Below, in pieces: positions 6,749 through 14,582 of a stretch of DNA of 18,393 nt (its first letter is position 1; every line of letters starts with the position of its first letter). Origin of the DNA: CAIWXH01 sp964555675 (GTDB lineage Bacteria; Chloroflexota; Chloroflexia; Chloroflexales; Chloroflexaceae); contig CAZKTU010000123.1 in assembly GCA_964555675.1 (NCBI GenBank), forward strand, positions 1-18,393, read 5' to 3'. The notes under the pieces were generated by a model that ran no database searches, was not told where the DNA came from, and saw only the letters and a program-made list of their open reading frames with translations. The position numbers and the translations under genes are program-made.

Positions 6749-7822
6749 TCAGGGCCGATCCCCGAAGCTCACCCCGAGGCTGCGCGCGCTGAGCACCAGG
6801 TCGCTGCGCGGGCGCACCGTCTTCAGGTGGCCGGTGGCCTCGGCCAGGGGCACCGTCGTAATCTCGTCCGAGCGTAGCGAGACCATCTCGCCATAGACCT
6901 CGTCGGCCGCGGCCTTCACCGCCGCCGCGCCATAGCGCGTCGAGAGCAGCCGGTCGTAGGGCGAGGGCGAGCCGCCGCGCTGCACGTGGCCCAGGACCAC
7001 CACGCGAGTATCCTTGCCGGTCAACTGCTCGATCTTCTCGCCCACGAAGTGGCCGACGCCGCCCAGCCGGCCCTCGGACAGGTACATCTCCGAGCCGCCC
7101 TTCGGGCGCGCGCCCTCGGCGACCACCACGATGCTGAAGGTGCTGCCCGTGGCCTCGCGCTCGCGCACCTTCTCGGCCAGAACCTCGATATCGAAGGGGA
7201 TCTCGGGGATCAGGATGATGTCGGCGCCGCCTGCCAGCCCGGCGTGCAGCGCGATCCAGCCGGTGTGGCGGCCCATCACCTCGAGCACCATCACCCGGTT
7301 GTGGCTGGCCGCCGTCGTGTGCAAGCGGTCGATCGCGTCGGTGGCCACCTGCAGGGCCGTATCGAAGCCGAAGGTCCGGTCGGTGCCGGCCAGGTCGTTG
7401 TCGATCGTCTTCGGCACGCCGATCACCGGGGCGCCGAGCTTGTAGAGCTCGAGGGCGATGCGCTGCGTCCCCTCGCCGCCGATCGTGATCAGCGCCCGCA
7501 GGCCCAGCTCGCGGATGGCGCTCACCGCCTGCAGGTACGGATCCTCTTCGGGCGGCATGTCGGGCCGCCGCGCGACAAAATGACCCTTATTGGTCGTGCG
7601 CAGGATGGTGCCGCCCCGCGGCAGCAGGCCCTGCACATCGGCGTTGGTCAAGATGCGGTACACCTTATCGCCGAGCAGCCCCTCGAAGCCGTACTCGATG
7701 CCCAGGACCTCCCACCCCAGGCCCGAGGCCGACTTGACCACTGCGCGGACCACCGCATTGAGGCCAGGGGCGTCGCCGCCGCTGGTCAAGACGCCGATCC
7801 GCTCTCGTGCGCTCGTCGTCAT
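6749..7822 (-). CDS. pfkA: 6-phosphofructokinase (GGEGT/PKTIDND type)
   Basis: 357 residues; it phosphorylates fructose 6-phosphate to the 1,6-bisphosphate in glycolysis. Visible motifs are LTSGGDAPG (12-20, phosphate donor loop), GGEGT (115-119), PKTIDND (137-143, with catalytic Asp141), MGRHTGW (183-189) and GHVQRGG (278-284). Gly118 at the donor-specificity position is the ATP-type residue, whereas Lys138 is the residue usual in pyrophosphate enzymes. This combination is the 'mixed-substrate' group III pattern known from actinobacterial ATP enzymes. ATP is therefore the likelier donor, though the sequence does not exclude pyrophosphate. ATG 7822 is preceded by a purine-rich GGGAGAGAAGGGG ribosome site. 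It heads a four-gene operon. Confidence 0.95.
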   Translation of the reverse strand: MTTSARERIGVLTSGGDAPGLNAVVRAVVKSASGLGWEVLGIEYGFEGLLGDKVYRILTNADVQGLLPRGGTILRTTNKGHFVARRPDMPPEEDPYLQAVSAIRELGLRALITIGGEGTQRIALELYKLGAPVIGVPKTIDNDLAGTDRTFGFDTALQVATDAIDRLHTTAASHNRVMVLEVMGRHTGWIALHAGLAGGADIILIPEIPFDIEVLAEKVREREATGSTFSIVVVAEGARPKGGSEMYLSEGRLGGVGHFVGEKIEQLTGKDTRVVVLGHVQRGGSPSPYDRLLSTRYGAAAVKAAADEVYGEMVSLRSDEITTVPLAEATGHLKTVRPRSDLVLSARSLGVSFGDRP

Positions 7823-7899
7823 CCCCTTCTCTCCCTTTTCAGCCCGCCCGCTTCACCACACGCCAAGTCGACGGTAGATTGTGCTGGCGTTCGCAGGCA

Positions 7900-7908
7900 A
7901 TTATATCA
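7900..7908 (-). promoter_or_regulatory. Extended -10 promoter for pfkA
   Basis: The minus strand reads TGATATAAT: a perfect TATAAT (7900-7905) preceded by the TG of an extended -10 (7907-7908). No good -35 is present, as is usual for extended -10 promoters. The predicted start is near 7893, giving a leader of about 70 bases. I see no terminator between this site and the stop of the upstream E2-like gene at 7960. Confidence 0.65.
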
Positions 7909-7959
7909 CCCGCCATGCCGCCGCGGGCGCTCATTTGCGCCAATCCGTCCCCGCCTGCG

Positions 7960-8915
7960 CTACCCGACAGCCGCAACCTGCTCGAGCCGGTCGCGCAGGG
8001 CCGTCAGGAAACCGGCCGCGCGGCGGTGGTCGATCAGGCGGGCATCATAACTAAGGGTGAGGGTGGCCACAGGCCGCACGACGACAGCCTCGCCGATGAC
8101 AACCGCCCTGCGCGCCGGTGCGCCCACGCTCAGGGCGGCGGCCGTGCCGGACAGGGGCGGCTCGGCCCACTGCCAGCTCGCCCCCTCGGCCAGACAGACT
8201 ACGGCGAAGGTGACCGCGCCGCCCAGCGCGGTGGGGCCGGCCAGAGCCCGCGCCACGCCCCGCGCCGTCAGGTCGCCCGCGTCGGGCACGACCGCCCAGC
8301 GCAGCCCGCCCGGGCTCGCCTCGCCCACGGCCAGATGGACGCGCCGCCGCAGCAGGGCCGCGCCATCGTAGTAAGCCCCGTTCAGCTCGGGATGGGCCGG
8401 CAGCAGCCCCGCCACAGCCGCCGCCACAACCGCCGCCACGCCCACGGCCAGGCGCGCCCGCCCCCGCGGCTCCTGCGCCGCAGCCGCCGCCGCCAGCACG
8501 CCCCCCGCGTCGAACTCCACCGTCGCCGTCGCCACGGGCAGGCGCCCTGCGGNNNNNNNNNNNNNNNNNNNNNNNNNNNNNNNNNNNNNNNNNNNNNNNN
8601 NNNNNNNNNNNNNNNNNNNNNNNNNNNNNNNNNNNNNNNNNNNNNNNNNNNNGGCAGGCGCCCTGCGGAGGAAACCGCCAGCGCGCCCGCGTCGAGCTCC
8701 GCCGTCGCCACAGGCAGGCGCGCCGCAGCCGCCGTCCCCGAACGCACTGGCGAGCTGGAGGACTGCTGAGTTGCCGCCAGGGCCCGCACATCGGCCGCGC
8801 CCACGCGCCCACCCGGCCCCGTGCCGACGACTGCCTCAAGGGCGACCCCAAGGGCCTGCGCCATACGCCTGGCCAGCGGCGTCACCTTCCGTCCAGCCCT
8901 ACCCTCGAGCGCCAT
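7960..8915 (-). CDS. E2-like dihydrolipoamide acyltransferase homologue without lipoyl domain or catalytic His (split by assembly gap)
   Basis: The gene is read as one after removing the 100 N and the 16-bp duplicated flank, which brings both halves into one frame of 279 residues. The N-terminus is a peripheral-subunit-binding domain (about 10-46, with KVTPLARRMA and GTGPGGRVGAADVRAL). The rest is a short acyltransferase-like domain with HPELNGAYY and LSYDARLIDHRRAAGF near the end. In active E2 enzymes this last motif is SxDHRxxDG. Here His is Ala253 and Gly is His258, so the catalytic pair is missing. There is no lipoyl domain ahead of it. It probably binds an E1 or E3 subunit or forms a non-catalytic core. 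ATG 8915 follows GGGGAGAGGGGGAGAGCG; a GTG at 8939 overlapping the recG stop (GTGA) is an alternative start. Confidence 0.75.
8553..8652. other. Assembly gap (100 N) with 16-bp duplicated flanks
   Basis: Exactly 100 N. The 16 bases before it (8537-8552) and after it (8653-8668) are identical: GGCAGGCGCCCTGCGG. The contig ends therefore overlap, and 100 is a placeholder length. Collapsing removes 116 bases and joins the two halves of the E2-like gene in frame. Confidence 0.9.
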
Positions 8916-8935
8916 CGCTCTCCCCCTCTCCCCGG

Positions 8936-11521
8936 TCACCCCGACTTGACGGCCTCGGCCCAGAAGGCGTCGACCTTCTGCTTGAGCAGGGCGTGCTCGG
9001 GGCGGGCGAGCTGGGCGTCGCCATTGAGGATCTGCTCGGCCTCGACACGGGCGGCGTGGAGCAGGCGCGTGTCGGCCAGCTGGGCGACCTTCAGGTCGGG
9101 CGTGCCGCTCTGGCGGGTGCCGAAGAACTCGCCGGGGCCGCGCAGGGCCAGGTCGATCTCGGCCAGCTTGAAGCCGTCGGTGGTCTGCTCCATGGCCTCG
9201 AGGCGCTGCTTGGTGACCTCGTTGTCATCCTTGTCGCTGATCAGGATGCAGTAGCTCTGGTGCTGGCCGCGCCCGACCCGCCCGCGGAACTGGTGTAGCT
9301 GGGCCAGGCCGAAGCGCTCGGCCCCATCGATCACCATGGTCGAGGCATTGGGGATGTCGATCCCGACCTCGATCACCGCGGTCGAGACCAGGATGTCGAA
9401 CTGGTGGTCGCGGAAGGCCACCATCACCTCGTCCTTCTCGCGCGGCAGCATGCGCCCGTGCAGCAGGGCCACCCGCAGGTCGGGAAAGACCTCAGACTGC
9501 AACTTCTCGTACATCTCCTCGGCCGAGGGCAGGTCGACCTTCTCGCTCTCTTCGACCAGGGGGCAGATCACGAAGGTCTGGCGGCCCTTCTCGATCTCGC
9601 GGCGCATGTGGCGGTAGGCTTTGTCGCGCTCGGCCTTGCGCACCCACCTGGTGCGGATCGGCTGGCGCCCCGGCGGCAGCTCGTCGAGCACCGAGGTGTC
9701 CAGGTCGCCATAGATCGTCATAGTCAGGGTGCGCGGGATGGGCGTCGCGGTCATCACCAGCATGTGCGGGTTGAAGCCCTTGTTGCGCAGGCGCTGGCGC
9801 TGCTCGACCCCGAAGCGGTGCTGCTCGTCGACCACCACCAGCCCGAGCGAGCTGAACTGCACATTGTCGGTGATCAGGGCGTGGGTGCCCACCACCAGGT
9901 CGACCTCACCCTTGGCGATCGCCTCGAGCACGCGCCGGCGCTCCTTCGCGCCCAGGCTACCCGTGAGCAGGGCCACCCGCACGCCCTGGCCGCCCATGTC
10001 CTCCTCCTCGGTCATGCCGAGCAGGGCTTTGATCTCGGCCAGGCGCGCCGCCTCCTCGGGGTCGAGGCGCTCCTTCCAGCTCTCGCCCTCGGCGGCCGTC
10101 TTGGCCTCGCGCGGCACCGGCAGCTTGCCGAGCAGCTTCTTCAGGCCTTTGTAGTGCTGCTCGGCCAGGATCTCGGTTGGGGCCATCAGGGCCCCCTGGA
10201 ACCCCTGGCCGATCGCCTGCACCAGCGCCGCCGCGGCCACCACCGTCTTGCCCGAGCCCACGTCGCCCTGCAGCAGGCGGGCCATCGGCACGGGGCGGGC
10301 CATGTCGGCGAAGATCTCGCCCAGGGCCCGCTGCTGCGCCCCCGTCAGGCTGAAGGGCAGCAGCCCCTGGAGCTGGGCGTGCAGCTCGGGGTTGTGCGCA
10401 ATCTGGTAGCCCAGCTCGCCCTGCCAGAGCAGCTTGCGCTGCACCACGCCCACCTGGATGAAGAGAAACTCGTCGAAGCCGAGGCGGGTGCGTGCCCGCG
10501 CCAGGGCCTCGGGGGTGTCGGGGTAGTGGATCTGCGCGAGAGCCTGCCCCAGGGGCAGCAGGTTCGCCCGCTGCCTGGTCGTCTCGGGCAGGTGGTCGGG
10601 AACCTTCGGGGCCAGGGTGTCGACCAGCAGCTTGATCGTCTTGCGGGCGTTGCGCTCCTGCAGGCCCCTGGTCAGCGGGTGGACCGGCACCAGGCGCCCG
10701 GTGTGGACCGTATCGCCGTCGGGGACGTAGGGCTCCCAGGTGGGCGTAGCCAGCTGGCGCAGCCCGTTGAACGAGCCGACCTTGCCGCTGAGCGTGATCA
10801 TACGGCCGGGGGTGAGCTGTTTGGTCAGCCAGGGCTGGTTGAAGTAGACCGCCTTGATCGTACCGGTGTCGTCGCTGACCGTCACCTCGACCCGCGAGCG
10901 CGGGCCGCCGCCGACCAGGCGCGCCTCGACCACCTCGCCGACGATCGTGCCGGTGGTGCCGACCACCAGGTCGGCGATGCCCTTCTGGGCCGAGAAGTCA
11001 TCGTAGCGATGCGGGAAGTGGTAGAGCACATCCTCGCAGGTGCGCAGGCCGAGGCGCTTGAGGGCGTTGGCGTCCGAGCGATTGATCCCGGGCACCACCT
11101 CGAGCGGGTCGCTCAGGGCCAGGGTCGCCAGGGTCTTGGCCGCCACGGCGGGCTGTTTCGGGGCGGCGGGCTTCTTCGCCGCCGCGGGCTTCTTCGCCGC
11201 AGCGGGCTTCTTGGTCGCCACTGCGGCCGCCGGCTCTTGCGCCCTGGCCGCCTCCTCCTGGCGCCTGAACAGGGCCCGCAGACCGTCGAGGGCCTGGCTC
11301 ACCCGGGCGCGCCGCTCGAGGATGGTCTGGGCGCCATAGTCGGCGAGCAGGGTGAGGGCCGACTGCACCGCCGGCTCGCCGAGGGCGCCGTCGGCCGAGG
11401 CGTGCCACCAGGCCAGGTAGCGCTCGAGGCCGTCTTCGGTGGCGCTATCGTCGCAGCCGCGCCGGTACTCCGAGGCCAGGAGCTTGCCCAGGCTGATGAT
11501 GTGCTCTTTATCCTGCAGCAC
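8936..11521 (-). CDS. recG: ATP-dependent DNA helicase RecG
   Basis: 861 residues from GTG 11521, which shares one base with the degV TAG (TAGTG) and has GAGGA just upstream. RecG remodels stalled replication forks and branch-migrates recombination intermediates. It carries an N-terminal helical extension (1-95), a Lys/Ala/Pro linker with three KKPAAA-type units (104-124), a helix-hairpin-like segment (about 138-165) and the OB/wedge domain (about 185-265). The helicase motifs are GDVGSGKT (419-426), DEQH (565-568), TATPIPRT (591-598) and QFRGRVGRG (744-752). The RecG-specific LRGPGEFFGTRQSG stretch is at 793-806. An extra charged segment of about 45 residues (about 467-512) sits between helicase motifs Ia and Ib. 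The frame is open upstream of the GTG, but only through degV. The neighbours are degV before and the E2-like gene after, 21 bases downstream. Confidence 0.97.
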   Translation of the reverse strand: MLQDKEHIISLGKLLASEYRRGCDDSATEDGLERYLAWWHASADGALGEPAVQSALTLLADYGAQTILERRARVSQALDGLRALFRRQEEAARAQEPAAAVATKKPAAAKKPAAAKKPAAPKQPAVAAKTLATLALSDPLEVVPGINRSDANALKRLGLRTCEDVLYHFPHRYDDFSAQKGIADLVVGTTGTIVGEVVEARLVGGGPRSRVEVTVSDDTGTIKAVYFNQPWLTKQLTPGRMITLSGKVGSFNGLRQLATPTWEPYVPDGDTVHTGRLVPVHPLTRGLQERNARKTIKLLVDTLAPKVPDHLPETTRQRANLLPLGQALAQIHYPDTPEALARARTRLGFDEFLFIQVGVVQRKLLWQGELGYQIAHNPELHAQLQGLLPFSLTGAQQRALGEIFADMARPVPMARLLQGDVGSGKTVVAAAALVQAIGQGFQGALMAPTEILAEQHYKGLKKLLGKLPVPREAKTAAEGESWKERLDPEEAARLAEIKALLGMTEEEDMGGQGVRVALLTGSLGAKERRRVLEAIAKGEVDLVVGTHALITDNVQFSSLGLVVVDEQHRFGVEQRQRLRNKGFNPHMLVMTATPIPRTLTMTIYGDLDTSVLDELPPGRQPIRTRWVRKAERDKAYRHMRREIEKGRQTFVICPLVEESEKVDLPSAEEMYEKLQSEVFPDLRVALLHGRMLPREKDEVMVAFRDHQFDILVSTAVIEVGIDIPNASTMVIDGAERFGLAQLHQFRGRVGRGQHQSYCILISDKDDNEVTKQRLEAMEQTTDGFKLAEIDLALRGPGEFFGTRQSGTPDLKVAQLADTRLLHAARVEAEQILNGDAQLARPEHALLKQKVDAFWAEAVKSG

Positions 11522-12375
11522 TAATCTTCCTCGAGGCCCTCGAAGACCGTCACGCCCATGGCCCCGGCGCCGAGGTGGGCGGCGATCGCCGGGCCGAAGC
11601 GGGCCACCCGCACCCGGTCGCGCGGGAAGATCGGGTCGACCTTCTCGAGCAGCTTCTCGACATCCTCGGGGGTGGTGGCGTAGAGCACCGTCACCTCCTG
11701 CACGCGCGGGAAGTCCTCGATAAAGGTGAAGAGGCCCTCGATCGCCTTGGCCCGTGTGCGGGTGCGCTCGTAGGGCACGATCTCGCCCTCGTCGAGGATC
11801 ATCAGGGGCTTGATACGCTGCATCGAGCCGAGGACGGCGCCCGCCAGGGTCAGGCGGCCGCTGGCCTCCAGGTGCTCCATGGTATCGACGAAGAAGACCG
11901 CGTGGGTGTGGCGGATCATCGCGTGGATGAGCCGGCTGGTCTCGTCGGGATGGGCCCCATCCCTGATCGCGCGCGCGGCCGCGACCACCACCGAGCCGAG
12001 GCCGTGCGAGGCCGACTTGCTGTCGACCAGCTCGATCCTGGTGGTCGAGGCGGGCAGGCGCGCCTTGGCCGCCGCCGCGTTGGCGTGGAGCGCGCCCAGA
12101 CGCGTGCCGAGATGGATCGAGAAGACATAGTCTACATCGCTGATCAGCCGCCTGTAGACCTGCTCGAAGATCGTCGAGGAGGGCGCCGCGATGCGCACCC
12201 GCTGGTGGCCCGAGGTCATCAGCTCGTAGAGCTGCTCGTCGCTGACGTCGACCCCGACCCGGTACACCTTCTCGTCGACATGGGCGAGCACCGGCACCAC
12301 TTCGATGCCAAGCTCGCGGGCCAGGTCGGGCGCGATATCGGCCGACCCATCGGTGACAACACACATTTTAGCCAT
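11521..12375 (-). CDS. DegV family fatty-acid-binding protein
   Basis: 284 residues from ATG 12375 with AGG eight bases upstream. An in-frame ATG at 12408 has no ribosome site and would add an unusual tail. Family hallmarks are CVVTDGSADIAPDLARELGI at the N-terminus, IHLGTRLGALHANA, VDSKSASHGLG, FFVDTMEHLEASGRL, SMQRIKPLMILDEGEIVPYERTR and the closing GPAIAAHLGAGAMGV. DegV/FakB proteins bind a fatty acid, and in Firmicutes present it to the FakA kinase. No FakA homologue is visible in this window, so the partner here is unknown. It is the first gene of the degV-recG-E2-like operon and is divergent from rpmB. I could not find a convincing promoter for it. Confidence 0.92.
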   Translation of the reverse strand: MAKMCVVTDGSADIAPDLARELGIEVVPVLAHVDEKVYRVGVDVSDEQLYELMTSGHQRVRIAAPSSTIFEQVYRRLISDVDYVFSIHLGTRLGALHANAAAAKARLPASTTRIELVDSKSASHGLGSVVVAAARAIRDGAHPDETSRLIHAMIRHTHAVFFVDTMEHLEASGRLTLAGAVLGSMQRIKPLMILDEGEIVPYERTRTRAKAIEGLFTFIEDFPRVQEVTVLYATTPEDVEKLLEKVDPIFPRDRVRVARFGPAIAAHLGAGAMGVTVFEGLEED

Positions 12376-12436
12376 CGTAGAACCTGCCAGTGGGCGCCGC
12401 GTCGACACGAGAGCAAGCGTGCGGCGGCCCGAGTGT

Positions 12437-12465
12437 TTGCCAAAGGACCATCAATATGGTATATT
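12437..12465 (+). promoter_or_regulatory. Near-consensus promoter for rpmB
   Basis: TTGCCA (12437-12442, 5 of 6), an exact 17-bp spacer and TATATT (12460-12465, 5 of 6), with TG one base before the -10 (TGGTATATT), so it is also an extended -10. The predicted start is near 12472, a leader of about 36 bases. Strong promoters are expected for ribosomal protein genes. Confidence 0.8.
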
Positions 12466-12507
12466 CTCGCGGAGATTGTTTAGGAAAAATCGCGGAGTCA
12501 GGCTACC

Positions 12508-12693
12508 ATGGCAAAGTGTCAGATGTGTGGGAAAGGCCCTTCGTTTGGCCACAACGTGAGTTTCTCCAAGCGCCGAACCAACCGTATGTGGCGCCCGAAC
12601 CTCCAGAAGACCACACTTACCAACAACGACGGCTCGTCGGTTCAGGTCCGCATCTGCACCCAGTGCATGCGCACGATGGTCAAGCCGCGCTAG
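12508..12693 (+). CDS. rpmB: 50S ribosomal protein L28 (zinc-binding form)
   Basis: 61 residues, the normal length for L28. The MAKCQMCGKGPSFGHNVSFS start and the RRTNRMWRPNLQ segment are diagnostic. Two CxxC pairs (Cys4/Cys7 and Cys50/Cys53) form a probable zinc site, making this the C+ paralogue type. Many bacteria also carry a Cys-less version used under zinc limitation; none is visible here. GGAG lies ten bases and AGG five bases before the ATG. The gene is monocistronic, with a strong promoter upstream and a hairpin 24 bases downstream. Confidence 0.97.
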   Translation: MAKCQMCGKGPSFGHNVSFSKRRTNRMWRPNLQKTTLTNNDGSSVQVRICTQCMRTMVKPR

Positions 12694-12716
12694 GCTTCCG
12701 TCCGACCTTGCAGGAG

Positions 12717-12755
12717 AAGAGGCCAGGTGTCCAGGATGTGGACCCTGGCCTCTTT
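12717..12755 (+). terminator. Terminator hairpin between rpmB and the convergent aminotransferase gene
   Basis: The arms AAGAGGCCAGG (12717-12727) and CCTGGCCTCTT (12744-12754) pair perfectly over 11 bp. Extra pairing inside the loop (TGTCC with GGAC) is possible. Only a short T run follows on the plus strand. It lies between two convergent genes and probably serves both. Confidence 0.7.
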
Positions 12756-12771
12756 GCGCACAATGTCCGCC

Positions 12772-12800
12772 ATTATAGCCCACTGCCGCCCTTGGCGCAA
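12772..12800 (-). promoter_or_regulatory. Promoter-like element pointing into rpmB antisense
   Basis: On the minus strand TTGCGC (12795-12800, 3 of 6), a 17-bp spacer and a perfect TATAAT (12772-12777). A start near 12765 would run at once into the hairpin at 12754-12717 and then antisense to rpmB. The -35 is poor, so this may be chance. Confidence 0.3.
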
Positions 12801-12817
12801 CAGCCGCGCCGCACGCC

Positions 12818-13744
12818 CTAAGCCTCTGCATACTCAAGCCAGCCGTAGCGGTCCTCGCGCTCGCCCTGCACCACCGCGAAGAAGGCCGCCTGCACCTCGC
12901 CGGTGACCGGCCCGCGCCGCCCCGCGCCCACCGTGATCCGGTCCACCGACCTGATCGGCGTCACCTCAGCGGCGGTGCCGGTGAAGAACAGCTCGTCGGC
13001 CACATAGAGCATCTCGCGCGGGATGACCTGCTGCCGCACCTCCACCCCCAACTCGCCCAGCAGCGTGATCACCGTGTCGCGGGTGATCCCGCTGAGGATC
13101 GACGAGCTGACCGGCGGGGTATAGACCACCCCGTCGCGCACGATGAACAGGTTCTCGCCGCTGCCCTCGCTGACCTGTCCGCTGCTGTCGAGGGCGATGC
13201 CCTCGGCGAAGCCGTTGGCCAGGGCCTCCATCTTGATCAGCTGCGAGTTCAGGTAGTTGCCGCCCGCCTTCGAGAGCGCCGGCAGCGTATTCGGCGCGAA
13301 GCGGCTCCACGACGAGACACACACGTCCACGCCCTGCTCCATCGCCTCGGCGCCCAGATACTTGCCCCACTCGATCGTGGCGATCGCCACCTCGACCGGG
13401 TTGTTCTGCGGGTTCACCCCGATCTCGCCATAGCCCCTGTAGACCACCGGGCGAATATAGCCCGAGCGCAGCCCGTTGGCCCGCACCGTCTCCTTCACCG
13501 CCGCCACCAGCGTCTCGAGGCTGTAGGGCACCTCGGTGCGGTAGATGCGCGCCGAGTCGAGCAGGCGGCGCATGTGCGGGGTCAGGCGGAAGATCGCCGT
13601 GCCGCGGGGCGTCTCGTAGCAGCGCAGACCCTCGAAGAAGCTGCTACCGTAGTGGACTACGTGGGACAACACATGAATGCGCGCTTCGTCCCACGGCACC
13701 AGTTTGCCGTTGAACCAGATCGACTCCATCTTCTTAATCGCCAT
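12818..13744 (-). CDS. ilvE: Branched-chain amino acid aminotransferase
   Basis: 308 residues, matching the family length. A PLP-dependent class IV aminotransferase that performs the last step of valine, leucine and isoleucine synthesis with glutamate as amino donor. Visible are VVHYGSSFFEGLRCY (29-43), RPVVYRGYG (98-106), the PLP lysine Lys159 in LPALSKAGGNYLNS, EGSGENLF (193-200) and SSSILSGITR (213-222, phosphate binding). ATG 13744 is preceded by AAGGAG and GAAGG. It starts 16 bases after the WalJ-like gene and is the last gene of the rdgB operon. Its end faces the rpmB terminator. Confidence 0.96.
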   Translation of the reverse strand: MAIKKMESIWFNGKLVPWDEARIHVLSHVVHYGSSFFEGLRCYETPRGTAIFRLTPHMRRLLDSARIYRTEVPYSLETLVAAVKETVRANGLRSGYIRPVVYRGYGEIGVNPQNNPVEVAIATIEWGKYLGAEAMEQGVDVCVSSWSRFAPNTLPALSKAGGNYLNSQLIKMEALANGFAEGIALDSSGQVSEGSGENLFIVRDGVVYTPPVSSSILSGITRDTVITLLGELGVEVRQQVIPREMLYVADELFFTGTAAEVTPIRSVDRITVGAGRRGPVTGEVQAAFFAVVQGEREDRYGWLEYAEA

Positions 13745-13760
13745 TGATCCTTCGCTCCTT

Positions 13761-14582
13761 CTAAAACAGGCTTTTTTGCACCAGCATGCGGTCGGCGCTG
13801 TGCCAGGTGGGCGCCCCGCCGGGGCCCTTGGCCGAGCGCCGCGGCAGCACCCCCAGGCGCAGCCCCTTCACCCCGGCCATGGTCAGCACCCGCCGCACCC
13901 CGGCCTCGGCCACCTTCGGCGTGTTGGTCTGCTCCGAGAGGTGGGCCAGCCACACATCGCAGGGCCCGTCGCAGGCCTTGGCCAGCAGCTCGCCGCACTG
14001 CACATTGTCGAGGTGGCCCATCGGCCCGAAGATGCGCTCCTGGATCGTCCAGGGGTAAGACGAGGCCCGCAGCAGTTCGCGGTCGTGGTTGGCCTCGACC
14101 ACCAGCAAATCGGCCCCGCGCAGGGCGCTCACCGTGGCCGCCGTCCAGCTGCCCAGGTCGATCGCAATCGCCACCGTCGCGCCGCAGGCCGTGATCCTGT
14201 AGCCCACCGGGTCGGCGGCGTCGTGGTGTACGCGGAAGCTGCGCAGCTCGAACGGGCCGATCGCGGCCTGCTCGCCCACCGGCAGCAGCTCGACCGGCGT
14301 GGCGGCCAGCTCGTCGCCCATGGCGTCGCGGGTCGGGCCGTTACAGACTACCGGCACGCCATAGCGGCGCGCCAGGGCCGCCGCGCTATACACATGGTCG
14401 CCGTGCTCGTGGGTCAGCAGCAGGGCCCGGATCTGCCGCGGCCCCAGATCCTGGTAGCGCAGCAGCCCCTCGAGCGTGCGCAGGGCGATCCCGCAGTCGA
14501 CCAGCAGCGCGTCTTCGCCGCAGCGCAGCAGCAGCGCGTTGCCGCTGCTCCCGCTCGCCAACGATGTCACCGAGAGGCTCAT
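13761..14582 (-). CDS. WalJ/YycJ-like metallo-beta-lactamase fold hydrolase
   Basis: 273 residues, close to B. subtilis YycJ. The N-terminal SLASGSSGNALLL, the metal motif HEHGDH (58-63), HHDAADPVGY (119-128), DLG (142-144), EANHD (163-167), GHLDN (189-193) and HLSEQTNTP (214-222) match the YycJ/WalJ subgroup. These are predicted two-metal phosphodiesterases or nucleases. In Firmicutes the gene accompanies the WalRK cell-wall regulon, but here it sits with rdgB and ilvE, so a link to WalRK is not supported locally. Its ATG overlaps the rdgB stop as ATGA, so translation is probably coupled. Confidence 0.9.
   Translation of the reverse strand: MSLSVTSLASGSSGNALLLRCGEDALLVDCGIALRTLEGLLRYQDLGPRQIRALLLTHEHGDHVYSAAALARRYGVPVVCNGPTRDAMGDELAATPVELLPVGEQAAIGPFELRSFRVHHDAADPVGYRITACGATVAIAIDLGSWTAATVSALRGADLLVVEANHDRELLRASSYPWTIQERIFGPMGHLDNVQCGELLAKACDGPCDVWLAHLSEQTNTPKVAEAGVRRVLTMAGVKGLRLGVLPRRSAKGPGGAPTWHSADRMLVQKSLF

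Noticed and set aside
8051..8851. Frames that read through the N run, including a 266-codon minus-strand frame
   Set aside because: They depend on the arbitrary 100-base gap length and give Arg/Gly-rich sequence; only the collapsed frame gives recognisable E2 features.
9404..11524. 706-codon plus-strand frame opposite recG
   Set aside because: It is the antisense shadow of recG; the product is a His/Gln/Arg-rich low-complexity chain and no known motif is seen.
11522..12364. N-terminal extension of the recG frame up to 12364
   Set aside because: That stretch overlaps degV in another frame and is Arg-rich nonsense. GTG 11521 has a ribosome site and a TAGTG junction with degV.
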